Positions 37,883 through 49,017 of a stretch of 64,000 bases of DNA are shown here, piece after piece. How positions within the stretch are numbered: the first letter of the stretch is position 1; every line of letters begins with the position of its first letter. Origin of the DNA: Apostichopus japonicus (Eukaryota > Echinodermata > Holothuroidea > Aspidochirotida > Stichopodidae); contig NC_092579.1 of assembly GCF_037975245.1 (NCBI RefSeq), positions 11,452,678 through 11,516,677 on the forward strand. The letters run 5' to 3'. The translations under genes and the position numbers were made by a program. A model generated the notes under the pieces. It saw only the letters and a program-made list of their open reading frames with translations, had not been told where the DNA came from and made no database searches.

Positions 37883-38298
37883 TGTCCTTTCTAGACCACC
37901 GTAAGATACGGCATTTTTGAGATATGCATAACAAGTTTGATAACGTAACATACATACATACTTACATAAAAAAAACATACAGCCTAATCTGGTTGTAATA
38001 TGAACAATTTACACTTAAACTGCCCACGAGGCTCAATTCGCATGGAACCAGACTATTCACGAATTTGGCCCGGTGACATATTTTACGGTCTGTCCCTTCT
38101 AGACCACCGTAAGATACGGCATTTTTTATGCTATACATAACAAGTTTGATAACGTAAATACATACATACATACTTACATACATACATACAGCCTATTCTG
38201 TTTGTAATATCGGCAATTTACACTTTAACTGCCTACGAGGCTCAATTTGCAAGGAGCCAGAGTCTTCACGAATTTACAAACCGGTGATATATTTTATG
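37883..38298. repeat. Two ~205-bp direct repeats with (CATA)n tracts
   Basis: CTAGACCACCGTAAGATACG, ATAACAAGTTTGATAACGTA, a CATACATACATA tract, then AATTTACACTT.AACTGCC and ACGAGGCTCAATT occur twice in the same order. A partial third copy may precede at about 37790. No coding potential. Confidence 0.85.
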
Positions 38299-38570
38299 AA
38301 GGGATAAAATCAGAAACCATCAAGTGTCGAAATTATCACTCAGACATGACTTTCAGGAGCTTTTCAAAACGCAAGGTTTGGCAGGTATAGATATATTTTT
38401 GCTTTCATTTTGCACTAGAATACTTTTTAAGAAAAAGTCGCCCAAGAAAGAACCTGGGCACGAAAACCAAACTACCAAACGACTGATCCGCTCTCAACCC
38501 CAGTCCCTTTGCATCGGGATTGTGACTGTGTGTTCATCGTCGGGTGTGCATCACCATTCCCCTCGAAAGG

Positions 38571-38611
38571 GAACAGATACTACACAAGATCTTAGCCAAA
38601 AGGCCGAGAAT
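38571..38611 (-). pseudogene. U2 snRNA 5'-domain fragment (pseudogene or U2-derived element)
   Basis: Read on the minus strand, this has TTCTCGGCCTTTTGGCTAAG then ATCTTGTGTAGTATCTGTTC, matching the 5' 40-45 nt of U2 snRNA including the GUAGUA branch-point-pairing segment. After that the match ends: the expected stem IIa sequence and Sm site are absent, replaced by CCCTTTCGAGGGG and GGTGATGCACACCC. A second potential hairpin (CAGTC...GACTG) lies further downstream. Most likely a truncated U2 pseudogene or a repeat with a U2 head. Confidence 0.6.
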
Positions 38612-39133
38612 ATGGTCGGAAGTTTTGAAGCCTGCAAAAAGGCGCAGTTAATATACGGGGTCTAAAAATCTCTTTTAAGGGTATTTGTCACAACAGATAC
38701 TAGTCCCTATTGTATGCAATGCCTTGTGTATCACTTGAGTGACTCTGAATGGCAGAAGCTCGATTGACCTGACTTGAAGGTAGTAGCTTTATCCCTTTGT
38801 GTCCTTCATATTTGTCTTGTGTGTGTCTTGTCCTGTGCTATGTAATGTTTGGGCAGTACATGGTATGCATTCATTTCAGAGTTGGAGAATATTCCTCACT
38901 TGACTCCCAGGGTTTGAAAGGTACAATTGTACTAGACTGGCTGTGTCCTCTATGGGCGTGGTGTGTGGTCATTATTGCTGTTGTGGTAAGACCCTGTGAG
39001 GGCACTTAGTTTTAGTCAGGCTTGTTGAGATGCTTGAAGCTTAGCCTGCGAGGCCAACATTTTATAAGCAAAAAAACATATATTATTTATTGTCACCACC
39101 TGAGTTAATTTGACCAGTAACCGGTTCTGTGTG

Positions 39134-40903
39134 GGGCAGGTCCAAGCTATTGTATCCCTAGAAACCAAATTTCAAACTTTACTGAAGCACCCTAAATGTG
39201 GTGTCATGTTAAAGCTGAATTATTGAAGTTTCAGATTTTTATATTTTTTGGCCAATTCAAATAATTACAGCTGGCTAATTTGCATAAATTCAAATTGCAG
39301 TGTGACGTACGGGACATTTGGAATCCTATTTCCTTGCCAGCTATATGAACTAATTGAATATAAGTTATGTGGGACATGATACACCCTTCCTTCCAATAAT
39401 TTGGACATATTATGTTTGGGGGTTCATCAATTAAATATGCTAATTAGCTATTGTCCAAATACTGATGTCCCGTACGTCACAATTTTCAGCACTTTTTTTC
39501 AAGTTTTGATATGGAGGAACAATTTTTTTTTTTTTGTGATATTCTATAAAGTTCTAATTAAGAACATCGCTCAACAAAATCCATCCCAAAAAAATTGAAA
39601 TAATATTCTCTGCAAATCTAATTATCAAATTTAAAAATGTGACGTACAGGACAAAATGTGACGTACGGGACATAGTGTATTTATACATAATAAACATGCA
39701 TGGGCTCCAATATGCCTGAAGAGCACTTCATGGCACCAAATAAGCTATTGACTGATGACCACCAACAGCCCAGGTGTTGTTCAATAAACTATCGGGAAGT
39801 CAATTGTGTGTGTGTGTGGGATACAGAATCATCTACAATGCTATTCAACATTGACATTGAATGGGGACGACTTCAAGAATGTTGAGTTGCATTTCAACAT
39901 TTCGTTGGCCTATTGTGAAGTGTGACTATCATGACTGTGCAACAATGTTCTTGTGTCCTGAACTTAGATAGTAGACATTGACATTTTTAGTTACAAGTTA
40001 CAATAACCAGTATTAGGTCTATAGAGTTTTATTTGTTGTACTAGTTTCATAGATGGACTATAACGTGGACATTACTGTGGACATTTTGGTATGTTTTGAA
40101 TGGGATGGATCATATTTCAACTTCAGGGTCAATAGTGGGGAGTATGATACAGTGTTGTACAGTATATACCGAAACAGTTTTGCATCAGAACTTTGCATCT
40201 TGAATCATTTGTGGTCTAACAAAGCTAGAATTGATGTTATGAGTGTTTGATGTACGTGTAGAGTAGATAAATACTTTACGCATTCCATGTTTTATGTAGT
40301 GGAATGATCTCACAATTACAATCACTGCTCTTTTCCGTATCCCAGAAAGAAGGAAACATGGCATGAAATTACCAATGACATTGTTCTGGCATATCCAAAT
40401 TAATGTTTTTATGTAGAAATCAGCTTGTTATGGTATATTCAGGAATAAAAATATGAGTTTTCATAGTCAATTTGTATATGGGCAAATTGTCCCGTACGTC
40501 ACATGTCCCATACGTCACTGGACAAATTTCCTTTGTGTAATCACTGTACTGGAATGGCTTCATATTTTTACTAATATTTTACAGCTTAGCCCTTGGAAGG
40601 TTAGGCTATTCGCTAGTGATAACAGCTTGATCACTGCCCTCCTAATTTCAGAGGGGTTTCAGCTTTGCTCTTTAGTAAAAAAAAAAAAATCTCTGGTCCC
40701 GTACGTCACACTGTACATTAATTAAGATGGGACCTAATTAAAGCAAGTGTAGGAAATCTTCATGAGTTTGTTATAAAGTAGCAGCAATAACAAATATGAA
40801 AACCTGAAAAAGTATCTGGAAAATAGATATTTTATAACTTTTAGACACATTTAAGTCTCTGAAATGTCCCGTACGTCACAGTGCAAATAGCTTGGACCTG
40901 CCC
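39134..40903. mobile_element. TIR element with eight internal GTCCCGTACGTCAC motifs
   Basis: Ends GGGCAGGTCCAAGCTATT (39134) and AATAGCTTGGACCTGCCC (40903) are perfect 18-bp inverted repeats. Inside, a 14-bp motif GTGACGTACGGGAC or its complement occurs at 39302, 39467, 39639 (one change), 39658, 40489, 40505 (one change), 40696 and 40866. No transposase frame. The motifs may be subterminal binding sites of a trans-acting transposase (inference). A target duplication is uncertain (CTGTGTGG versus CTGTGGAT). Confidence 0.75.
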
Positions 40904-41266
40904 TGTGGATGTATCGTGGCGCCAGTCTGTACCTGGAGAGCGGGAGCAAGTCAAAGACCAGTGAAGTAAGTCACATTATTTATCCTTGTTAAAAACATGT
41001 GGGACTGATGTTTCAAGGTATTAGAATGTGTTTATTCTATTCATTGCTTATTGAAGTGTCACTGTTATTGTGGGGGTTTGTAACCCGACCTAAGTAACTT
41101 TGGCTCTAGCCTTGGGGATATGTCAATAATACTTAGTAATATGTGTTACAAGATAATGCAATCAGGGATCACTTTAGAGAGGAGAATTGTGTCTTGGGGT
41201 ATGGCATAATATTTTAGATACAGAGATTATGTTCTAGAATAATCCTGGCCATTGAAGCTGCCCTAG

Positions 41267-41415
41267 GCAGGGTCGTATCCAGGATTTTCTAACCCGGGGG
41301 GCGCGAATTACTATCTAAGCGGAGCGCCACCATCTGTTGGCGCGGAGCGTACAAGAAAATTTCAGGTTTTGATACCCCCTAGATCACCGGAAATGGCACT
41401 TCTCGGGCTTGAAAA
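41267..41415. mobile_element. Fragment of an inverted-repeat element (GTATCCAGG type)
   Basis: It begins GGCAGGGTCGTATCCAGGAT and contains GGAGCGCCACCATCTGTTGG and GCGTACAAGAAAATTT, shared with 42500-42606. The start resembles the complement of the C-rich end at 46924-46970 (CCCTGGATACGCGCCTGC). Confidence 0.5.
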
Positions 41416-41946
41416 TGACCAACCAGATGTACACTTTTGCCTGAGAACCAAGTATTTCCCAATATTTTTTTTTCATCCATAACCTTTTTGAAGATTGTAA
41501 CCAGTCACACGTCATGTTTGACCTCATTGCATGTCATGTGGATCATTGCTTTTGTAGGTGATTCTACGTCATGGCCCACAATATCCGAAAGCCCCACTTT
41601 TCAAAGTTTAAAGCCCATTATTTGTTCAGAATTTGAAAATTCACATTTCTCGTGAAGAAAATCACTTCAAGACATATACATAATGTTGCACAAAATTCAA
41701 CCTATGGACAACCAATATAGAAAAACCTCCTTCAACCCATAACAGACAGGTCAAAATTGCTACGAGTAGAGGGAAGTATGATGAAGAATGTTGATCAGGA
41801 AGTTTTCGAAAATTCAGACACAGTTAATTTATTGGTGTACAAATATTACAACCTCTTATAACGGCAATTATAAAACTTCGTTGAAGGAAATGAAAAAAAA
41901 CCCAGATATTTCCGATATCAGATATTTCGAACCCGAACACTACACA

Positions 41947-42356
41947 CATAGGCGTAGGAGGCGGGGGCTGCAGCCCCCCCCCCCCAACCAAACTTGTTCC
42001 CCTGAAAATTCGGGCAATATGCTGAGAATAAATGAATGGTTTAAAAATTATCTCCTTGGTAATTAAAATAAAGTTCTAAGCTTGGCAGACTAATTCGCCA
42101 TTACTACTGTAAAAGAGTTTTGACATAATTGGACCTGTATGCTTTTTCTCCATCTACATAAGACATTTCGTTGTTTACATTAGCATCCTGCGGATGACTG
42201 CGCAACTTTCACGGACCGTACGGTACACGATGCCATGCGATGTAATGACCTATGCTTGCTTATATGATATTGACATTAACATGCGCGAATTATTTTGGTT
42301 ATATTTTTCGGGCAAGTCGTTACAGCCCCAAATCCAATTGGGCTCCTACGCCTTTG
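41947..42356. mobile_element. hAT-type MITE, 410 bp, perfect 8-bp target duplication
   Basis: Ends CATAGGCGTAGGAG and CTCCTACGCCTTTG are inverted, flanked directly by ACTACACA at 41939-41946 and 42357-42364. The left end holds GGGGGCTGCAGCCCCC. There is no transposase frame, so it must have been mobilised in trans. Confidence 0.85.
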
Positions 42357-42456
42357 ACTACACACATAGACAGTTTTGAGGCTGTTCATTTTTGAACATA
42401 CATTTTCATGCTCACTGATATTATGTGATGTCTGCTCTTTGCTTTACAAATTCGAA

Positions 42457-43056
42457 CAGGCGTGTAGCGAGTATCTTGCCAATGGAAGGGCGAAGCCTGT
42501 AGGCAAAGTATCTAAGCGAAGCGCCACCATGGGTTGGCCCGAAGCGTACAAGAAAATTTTGACCGAAAATGCCTCCCAGATCGCTGGAAATGACACTTCC
42601 CAGGCCTTGTAAGTTGCATCTAAGCATTGTCTATTTTTAAATTACTATCGATATCATAGAGAAAATTTGCTCGGGGGGGGGGGCGGTCGCCCCTTCCCGA
42701 AATGCGTCATGTTCCCCGACGACTCGGTCGACTTCAAGACCAGCCACAGTTGCTTCCATCGCACAATTGAACATTTGTTCAAGGCGTCCATACACACACA
42801 CACGCGTTATGCTAGACCATATATATCATATATATATATAGATACATTAGTGAGAGAGGAAAAATGGAAACGTCAACTAGAGCACCAATGGTGCAGAAGC
42901 TCATACCTTTTCGAGCTTAAAACTGTAGGGCCCACAAAACTTTATGGCCCACCAAATTTCAGGCCATTTTTCAAATTCCACCAATTTTGGGCCCATGAGG
43001 GATACCCCCCCCCCCCCCCTCCGTTAGCAGAATACTGGCCACACTACTGGTTATAA
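42457..43056. mobile_element. Probable TIR element with imperfect ~35-bp ends
   Basis: The left end CAGGCGTGTAGCGAGTAT and the complement of the right end (CAGTAGTGTGGCCAGTAT) align over about 35 bases with mismatches and both run into G-rich tracts. It includes the GCGAAGCGCCACCATGGG block shared with 41318-41412 and two poly-G/C runs. No target duplication was seen. Confidence 0.45.
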
Positions 43057-43194
43057 TTCTTATTTTCCCCCTTTAAATCCTGTTTTACCCACTCTCTCAA
43101 ACAATACCACTGACCTACCCTATTAAACTTTCGCCCCTCTGCCTGAGCAGACCTGAAATATGGCACGCGAAAAGGGCAACCGTTTTTCGTTGCC

Positions 43195-43465
43195 TAAACT
43201 AAGTTTGTTTCGTTGCCTAAACTAAGTTTGTTGCTGTCTAAACTAAAGCTGTTGCTGCTAGTTTACCATGTTGCTGTTGTTCGTTGATGTCTAAACTTAC
43301 GTTGATGTCTAAAGTCACGTTGACGACTAAACGCGCCTTAATGTCTAAACTCACGTTGATTTATAAACCTTACGGTTGATGTCTAAACTCACGTTGATTT
43401 ATAAACCATAACGTTGATGTCTAAACTCACGTTGATGTCTACACTTTCGTTGCTATCTAAAGTTC
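43195..43465. repeat. 17-20-bp tandem repeat (CGTTGATGTCTAAACTCA)
   Basis: About a dozen diverged units of CGTTG(A/C)TGTCTAAACT, some spaced by TTGATTTATAAACC. They form the left arm of the 43161-45765 element. Confidence 0.85.
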
Positions 43466-45024
43466 CGTTGTGAACACATTGTGAACGAACATCCTTTTTT
43501 CTTTTCAAAAAAATTATAACAATCAACCGCAAGTTGCTTCCGTGCAGTGCTAACAACATATCTATTACAGAGATTTTCATGCTAAATACAGCCAATGATG
43601 TTTTCTCAAATTTCCCGAGATTTGTTTGGTTAATAGTCCCTTACCCATTGTCTGCAAACATGCTTGCATCTTCAGTGCTCAATGAACGCAAAGTATGATG
43701 GTTTAACTATGTAACACGAAAAGGGGAGGGGGGGGGGGGTAATCGTTAATGTCATGCCGGATTTGTAGCAACAGCCATGTAAATATCCTTAACAACCTGA
43801 TTTGTCGAACAAAATCACGTTTTTAGCGATATTTACATGATAGTTGATACAACTCCGAGGACGTTATTTACATTTATATTGTTAATGTCATATTTGAATA
43901 ATTGTTTTATCACAGAAAGTTATGAGTTAAGACAATCTATGAATTTTGTGGGAAGCTACCACAACATCTCTGATACTAGAAAAGGACTTTAAATCTCACG
44001 GTATGTTATGTTCTCTCCCTTTTGAGAGTTGATAATGTAAAATGTTCATTTATACCACAGTTATTTCTTCGTTGCAAACTTGCGTAAAGTTTTGCGGTTC
44101 CTTTGACCACGTGCTTCAAGTCATGATTCTGGTGCAACACTAATTCGTGTGCATAAACTACTGCAGTCATACATCGTCAAAAGTAGTCATTGAAGTTTCG
44201 ACATTGCGTAAAAATGTTATTTAAATACTATAATTTTCGTGGAGTTGGTTGTTTCCAAATACTGAAAAGCATCCAGGGTAAATGTTGGATCAGTTGCTCT
44301 ATGGTTGGATGTAGTCTGCGCTTCGTGAGTAACAAGAGGGGCACAGTATTGAAGTACGTAGGCAATATGACTCACAGAACTAGTTTACTAAACCCGCCAA
44401 GCAAGTTCATTCGTAACACCAATCCAGTTCGGAGTTTCGATTTGCGAAAGGGATTGAGTTGTAAATGGAATATACACAAACCTCGCTCAGCATTGTTAAG
44501 AATTTTAGACCATAAAACCCGCTAACATGTTATACAAGAAACGAATCATCCAAGGTACACTCGAGTTTTGAGTTTTGTGTTGTAGGTAAGGTGATATGAT
44601 CTTTTCTCCACAAATTTTCAGGATATGCGCATGTGCAGTTGAAACTCCGACGTTTGAACAGGCCTAGTACAAATTGCGTGGAATTTAGCGAGATATGCAC
44701 ACTACATTTGCGGGGATATTTGAAGAGTTGGGGTAGCTGGTGAAATCGCTGCAGGTCAAAGCATCGAGGTACTATATACGGAGTTGGAGAGGAGGAAAGA
44801 GTGGCAGGGCAGGCGAAATGAAGGTCGGACGGCCGCCCTTGTAAAACAGCGAAGCTAGGGCACTGGATGGCATCCGCCATATATATATTGTGTAGAGCAT
44901 TCACAAAGTACAGGCAGTGATGATCGCATCTTCTCAACTATAAACACTAGTAAAAGTATAGGTCATATAATAAACGCAATTGGTGTTCGATCGGGACGAA
45001 AACATTTGTCTTTAGTAATATTAC

Positions 45025-45285
45025 TGTCATTCGTTTTACTTGATTGTCGACATTTACAACATATCCAGACATCCTGTAATGGTTCAATACCGTAATTCAA
45101 TTTTAAGTACAGTATTTTATGCTGGCATTTTGTCTCAACACTCGTTTTACTTGATTACCGACATTCCCAGATTATCTCTACACATTGTTGGAGGGACTTA
45201 ATGAAATCAGTTTAAAAGTGCAGTATTTTTATGCTGGAACTTTGTCTAGACACTCGACGTTGTACTTGATTTCCGACATTCACAG
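45025..45285. repeat. ~120-bp tandem repeat, about 2.3 copies
   Basis: Recurrent TCGTTTTACTTGATT.CCGACATT, AGTACAGTATTTTATGCTGG and TTTGTCTNNACACTCG. Located inside the foldback element. Confidence 0.75.
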
Positions 45286-46614
45286 TGTATATGCATAGCC
45301 TATAAGTAAAGCATTATAACATTTTAATAGTTGTTTACCGTGCAGCCTCCTATTCGTATAAGTTGTACTAACGCACATGTTATCTGATAGGCTGGCTGTG
45401 GGAGATACGGTAGCTTATAAAACAAGGTTTCCACAAGTTTGCGTTTGGTGACTCCAAATGGACTTGGACCTCCAAGACCCCTATTGTTTTTGGTGCAGGT
45501 GTGTATAGCCACGTACAGTAGACTGGCATGTGTTTATTTAATGTATCAAAATAGTGGTTCGGGCCATTTCTATAGTAACAGCTAGTTCTGCTTATACTAA
45601 CACCTTTCTAGTGTACTGAAGTCATCGAAACCTCAATGCATTTTGCATTCTGGTTTACATTACGCGGTTGAGCAATTTTGAACAGCGCCGATAGCAACAA
45701 CGTAAGTTTAGACTGCAACAAACTTAGTTTAGACAACGAAATATGGTTGCCCTTTTCGCGTTCCATACTGAAGCACTCCTTGCCAAAATTTTGGCTGGCT
45801 GCCTACATACCTCAGGCTCAAAGACTTCTAAGAATCGGCAAGTGCTGATTGGCTATAGGGCTCTCATGCTTACAGTTCAACAATTAATAACAACTCCCAG
45901 TCCTGCTTTAATTCCACTAACAGCCTCTGCAGAGCTTAACCACAAATGTAAACAAACACTGCAGAGACTGGGAGACAAATTAAAGGAGCTTTGGCAAAAG
46001 GTGAAGGCTCAGATTTTTTTTAAACAATGGGGATTAATTGTAATTAATTAACTTTTGACCAAAAATTATTAGGCATCATCTTATTCATACACAATCCAGC
46101 AATCATCAGTTCAACTTTGAATATGATCCATCAAAATCTTGAGGAGATTGAGATATTTGAAAATATTACAAAGAATGACTCCTGATGACCCCCTAAATGA
46201 CATTTGACCTCAATTTTCCGAACACCCCTCATAACCCTTATCCCGAGGAACGGCGTGACCAAATTTCATTATAACTGGCCATACACTGTACGAACAGGAG
46301 CAATTTGAAAATATAGGGCGGCGGCCCGGGCCACAAAAGACCCCTAGTTGATCTTTGATCTCAAATTCATGAACACCCTGAAGGTAACACTTCCATAGTA
46401 CTATCGTGACAAACCCTCAACATTGTACCATGGAATCTGTAGGAGAAGAAGCATTTTGCGTATTTCCACAAAATGGCCCATTACGGATTTCGGATGGCCC
46501 TATACCCAATGGTCCTTGTGTCCAAGTTTCATGAAATTCCATTAAATACTGTGTGAGTGGAAGCGGTTTTACCAATTGTTGACGGATAGAGTGATAGACG
46601 CCGCACTGTAACAA

Positions 46615-46644
46615 TAGCTCACACCAGCATGCTGGTATGAGCTA
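46615..46644. repeat. 30-bp palindrome
   Basis: TAGCTCACACCAGC and GCTGGTATGAGCTA around a central AT, with one C/A mismatch. It sits at the end of a segment (46070-46610) resembling a dispersed repeat also seen near 10.2-10.9 kb. No coding content. Confidence 0.75.
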
Positions 46645-46769
46645 AAAATGGAGTTGTCGGTGTAAGGGGTAGGGTAAGGCGCACGTCCCCTCTGTAATCT
46701 TCGATCTGTCACTGGCTACCCTGTGTATATAATAGGGATCAGCGCTGTAATTATGACTGTTCCTCTTTC

Positions 46770-46970
46770 TCTTCCCGAGGTCTTGGCGTTTATCTTCTAC
46801 TTCCTCCTTTTCTCCTTGTTCTCTCTTTCTTCTCTTTCTTTTCCCTTCCTTCCTCTCCTCCTTTTCTTTTTTCTCCCTCTTTTTCCTTTTTTTCTTCTCT
46901 TTTCTTCTCTCCTCTTTTCCTTACCCGGGGGGCGCGCGCCCCCAACACCCCCTGGATACGCGCCTGCTAG
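46770..46970. repeat. Pyrimidine-rich tract followed by a GGATACGCGCCTGC transposon-like end
   Basis: 46785-46920 is almost pure CT, then GGGGGGCGCGCGCCCCC and CCCCTGGATACGCGCCTGC. The open frame across it is low-complexity. The terminal part resembles the complement of the 41267 segment. Confidence 0.6.
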
Positions 46971-47459
46971 GGGTAGATATAGTATATGTATATAGTAAGT
47001 GTTGTATTGGAGCAGTTAGTGGGGGCATTATAGAATTGGGAGCCTTATGATTATTTAGGACTTGGTGGTGGGTTTGTGTTATTATTTATGTTATTATGTG
47101 TTATGCGTTTTCAATATCCCAAAGGGAAATTCACATCTGCAGGAAGATTCACTGTGGTTAGGGTTCGTATTACAAATTCCCTCGGGATAATTCCAGAGCA
47201 TGTACAGACAAAATACTAGTTAACGTGTTTTGTACCCTGCAGTTCTCGACCATCATCATCGGAGAAAGAGAGACAAGGGGCGCTGGCCTAAAGAGGGCGT
47301 GGCCCGAGAGACGGGAGTTGGTGAAACAGTGACAGCGACCTGAAGCTCACCGAACTTTTGGATTGAAATTGTCAATTGAACTTTATTTATCAGAAGACGT
47401 GAAAAGAGATCAAGTATCTTAATTTCTAGAATTTCCTAGTGTTATAATTCAGTCATTCC

Positions 47460-47540
47460 CTTTTGTGATTTATGTGAAGGGTGTGATTTATGTGAAGGGT
47501 GTGATTCATGTGAAGGGTGTGATTAACGTGGAGGGGTGTT
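47460..47540. repeat. 19-bp tandem repeat, 4 copies
   Basis: GTGTGATTTATGTGAAGGG repeated with minor changes. It lies upstream of the GAL3ST exons. The region 46971-49017 may contain the missing GAL3ST first exon, but I could not identify it. Confidence 0.85.
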
Positions 47541-48209
47541 TCAGTCGGTAATTGTATCAATATATTTTTCTGTTCTATACACCCACAAGTGTCCGAGTTC
47601 TTTATGGAGTCAAGTACCTAGCTGTTATCCTCGCCTTATTTAACAAAGTTAGCACTATTCCCTTACGAAGTGATTATTCGCAGGGCAGCCCGACGAATAA
47701 CGTACACAGACACCTTATTCGCAGGGCTGTGACGATTTTGAAAATAGGTTTATTATTAGGTTTTGCTATTGATACCAGTCAGTTTAGGGGCCTTGAAAAA
47801 GCCAACCTTTTGGGCCCAAATAGTCTTAGCCACTTTATAAGCTAATTTTTGGAACCCCAGCAGTTAAATTTTAAAAGCTTATTTTAAGGGAGCTTATATG
47901 CCGATATTGCCTGAAAGCCAATATGGTCAAGGGTGTGACACCCCCCCCCCCTCCCACACCTTTACATGCAAAAAACAAAGGTGAAAATGAGGGATGACAT
48001 TTTTTTATGTTGGCGGTACTAATGCTAGACTGGTTCAATCTTAAGGCCCTAGGCTCCCAAAACCAATCCTAACAGCATTGAGGTAGGAATCCCAAAGGCC
48101 AATAAATTCCTCAAAGTATAAAGGCTCCCAATTAAGACTCTCAAAAAGATAGCTGGTGCCCAAAAGCAAACTCGAATAACCCCAAAAAGTTACTGAGCCC
48201 GTTAACCCA

Positions 48210-48370
48210 GTCTAAGGCTGCCCTGTGAATAAGATGTATGTGTCTGGCTATTCGCAGGGCAGCCCTGCAAATAAGATGCTTGTGTCTGGCTATTCACAGG
48301 GCTGCCCTGCGAATAAGGTGTATGTGTCTGGCTATTCGCAGGGATGCCCTGCGGATAAGCCCCACCATTC
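48210..48370. repeat. 42-bp tandem repeat containing inverted GGGCAGCCCTGC / CTATTCGCAGGG blocks
   Basis: Four units of GCCCTGCGAATAAG, TGTATGTGTCTGG and CTATTCGCAGGG. Each junction is a short palindrome. Related TTATTCGCAGGG(C) blocks occur at 47675-47730 in inverted arrangement, suggesting one repeat-derived element spanning about 47665-48385. Open frames across it reflect the period of 42. Confidence 0.8.
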
Positions 48371-49017
48371 CCTTATTCGTCAGGGGAACAGTGACAGTAT
48401 TTCACTGTTATGTATCTTATTATATCGTCAACAATGTCAGTTTTTATCAAATAATGAATTATTTACATCACGGTGATAGTTTCCTAACTTGACAGAAGCA
48501 AATGCTATTGCTCCAAACAGAGAGTTTCAATTTAAGATATAGGGAAATAACAAGAAAGGTGTAACCATATTTGTTTCTAGTGAGAAAGAACATATCTTCA
48601 ATTCTAAGGCGTTAGATATCGGTTGCCGTCTGATCAAGCCCCAACATTACATCTTTTCAGAGTCCCCTGCATCAACAATCTGTATTCTAAGAGTTCGCGT
48701 GGTTGTAACTTCTGGCAGAATCACCCCCCCCCTCCCCTCCCCTCGCCGGGTTATAATGTAACTTTTATCTGCTAGTCTACAATATTGTCTCAAATTGTTA
48801 ATTTTCAGTAACAACTTCGAGACAATAAATATCCCATTCCATACAGAAGTGCGCACGTCAAGTCCATTTTTTTTCTGTGAGTCAGGTATATTCACCCTCA
48901 CTCCCCCCCCCCCTAACCCTAACCCCAACCCCACAATGTCCTCCCTCGAGGCAATTAAATAATAAGCATGAGTAGTCAGTTTTAAACAGATGAATTGTCT
49001 TACAATTTACACTGCAG

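Larger units (their letters stand above)
43161..45765. mobile_element. 2.6-kb foldback/TIR element flanked by TA, with subrepeat-rich arms
   Basis: Ends TGGCACGCGAAAAGGGCAAC and the complement TGGAACGCGAAAAGGGCAAC, followed by TTTCGTTGNCTAAACTAAGT on both arms, flanked by TA at 43159-43160 and 45766-45767. The left arm (43195-43460) continues as ~17-20-bp repeats (GTTGATGTCTAAACTCAC). The interior has two open frames near 110-135 codons (44190-44525 plus, 44530-44937 minus) with no recognised domain, and a ~120-bp tandem repeat at 45025-45285. Confidence 0.65.

Noticed and set aside
44190-44937. Two open frames (111 and 135 codons) as transposase
   Set aside because: No catalytic motif, zinc finger or helix-turn-helix pattern was seen; kept only as part of the foldback element.
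46723-46995. 90-codon hydrophobic open frame suggestive of a membrane protein
   Set aside because: The hydrophobicity comes from a CT-rich low-complexity tract.
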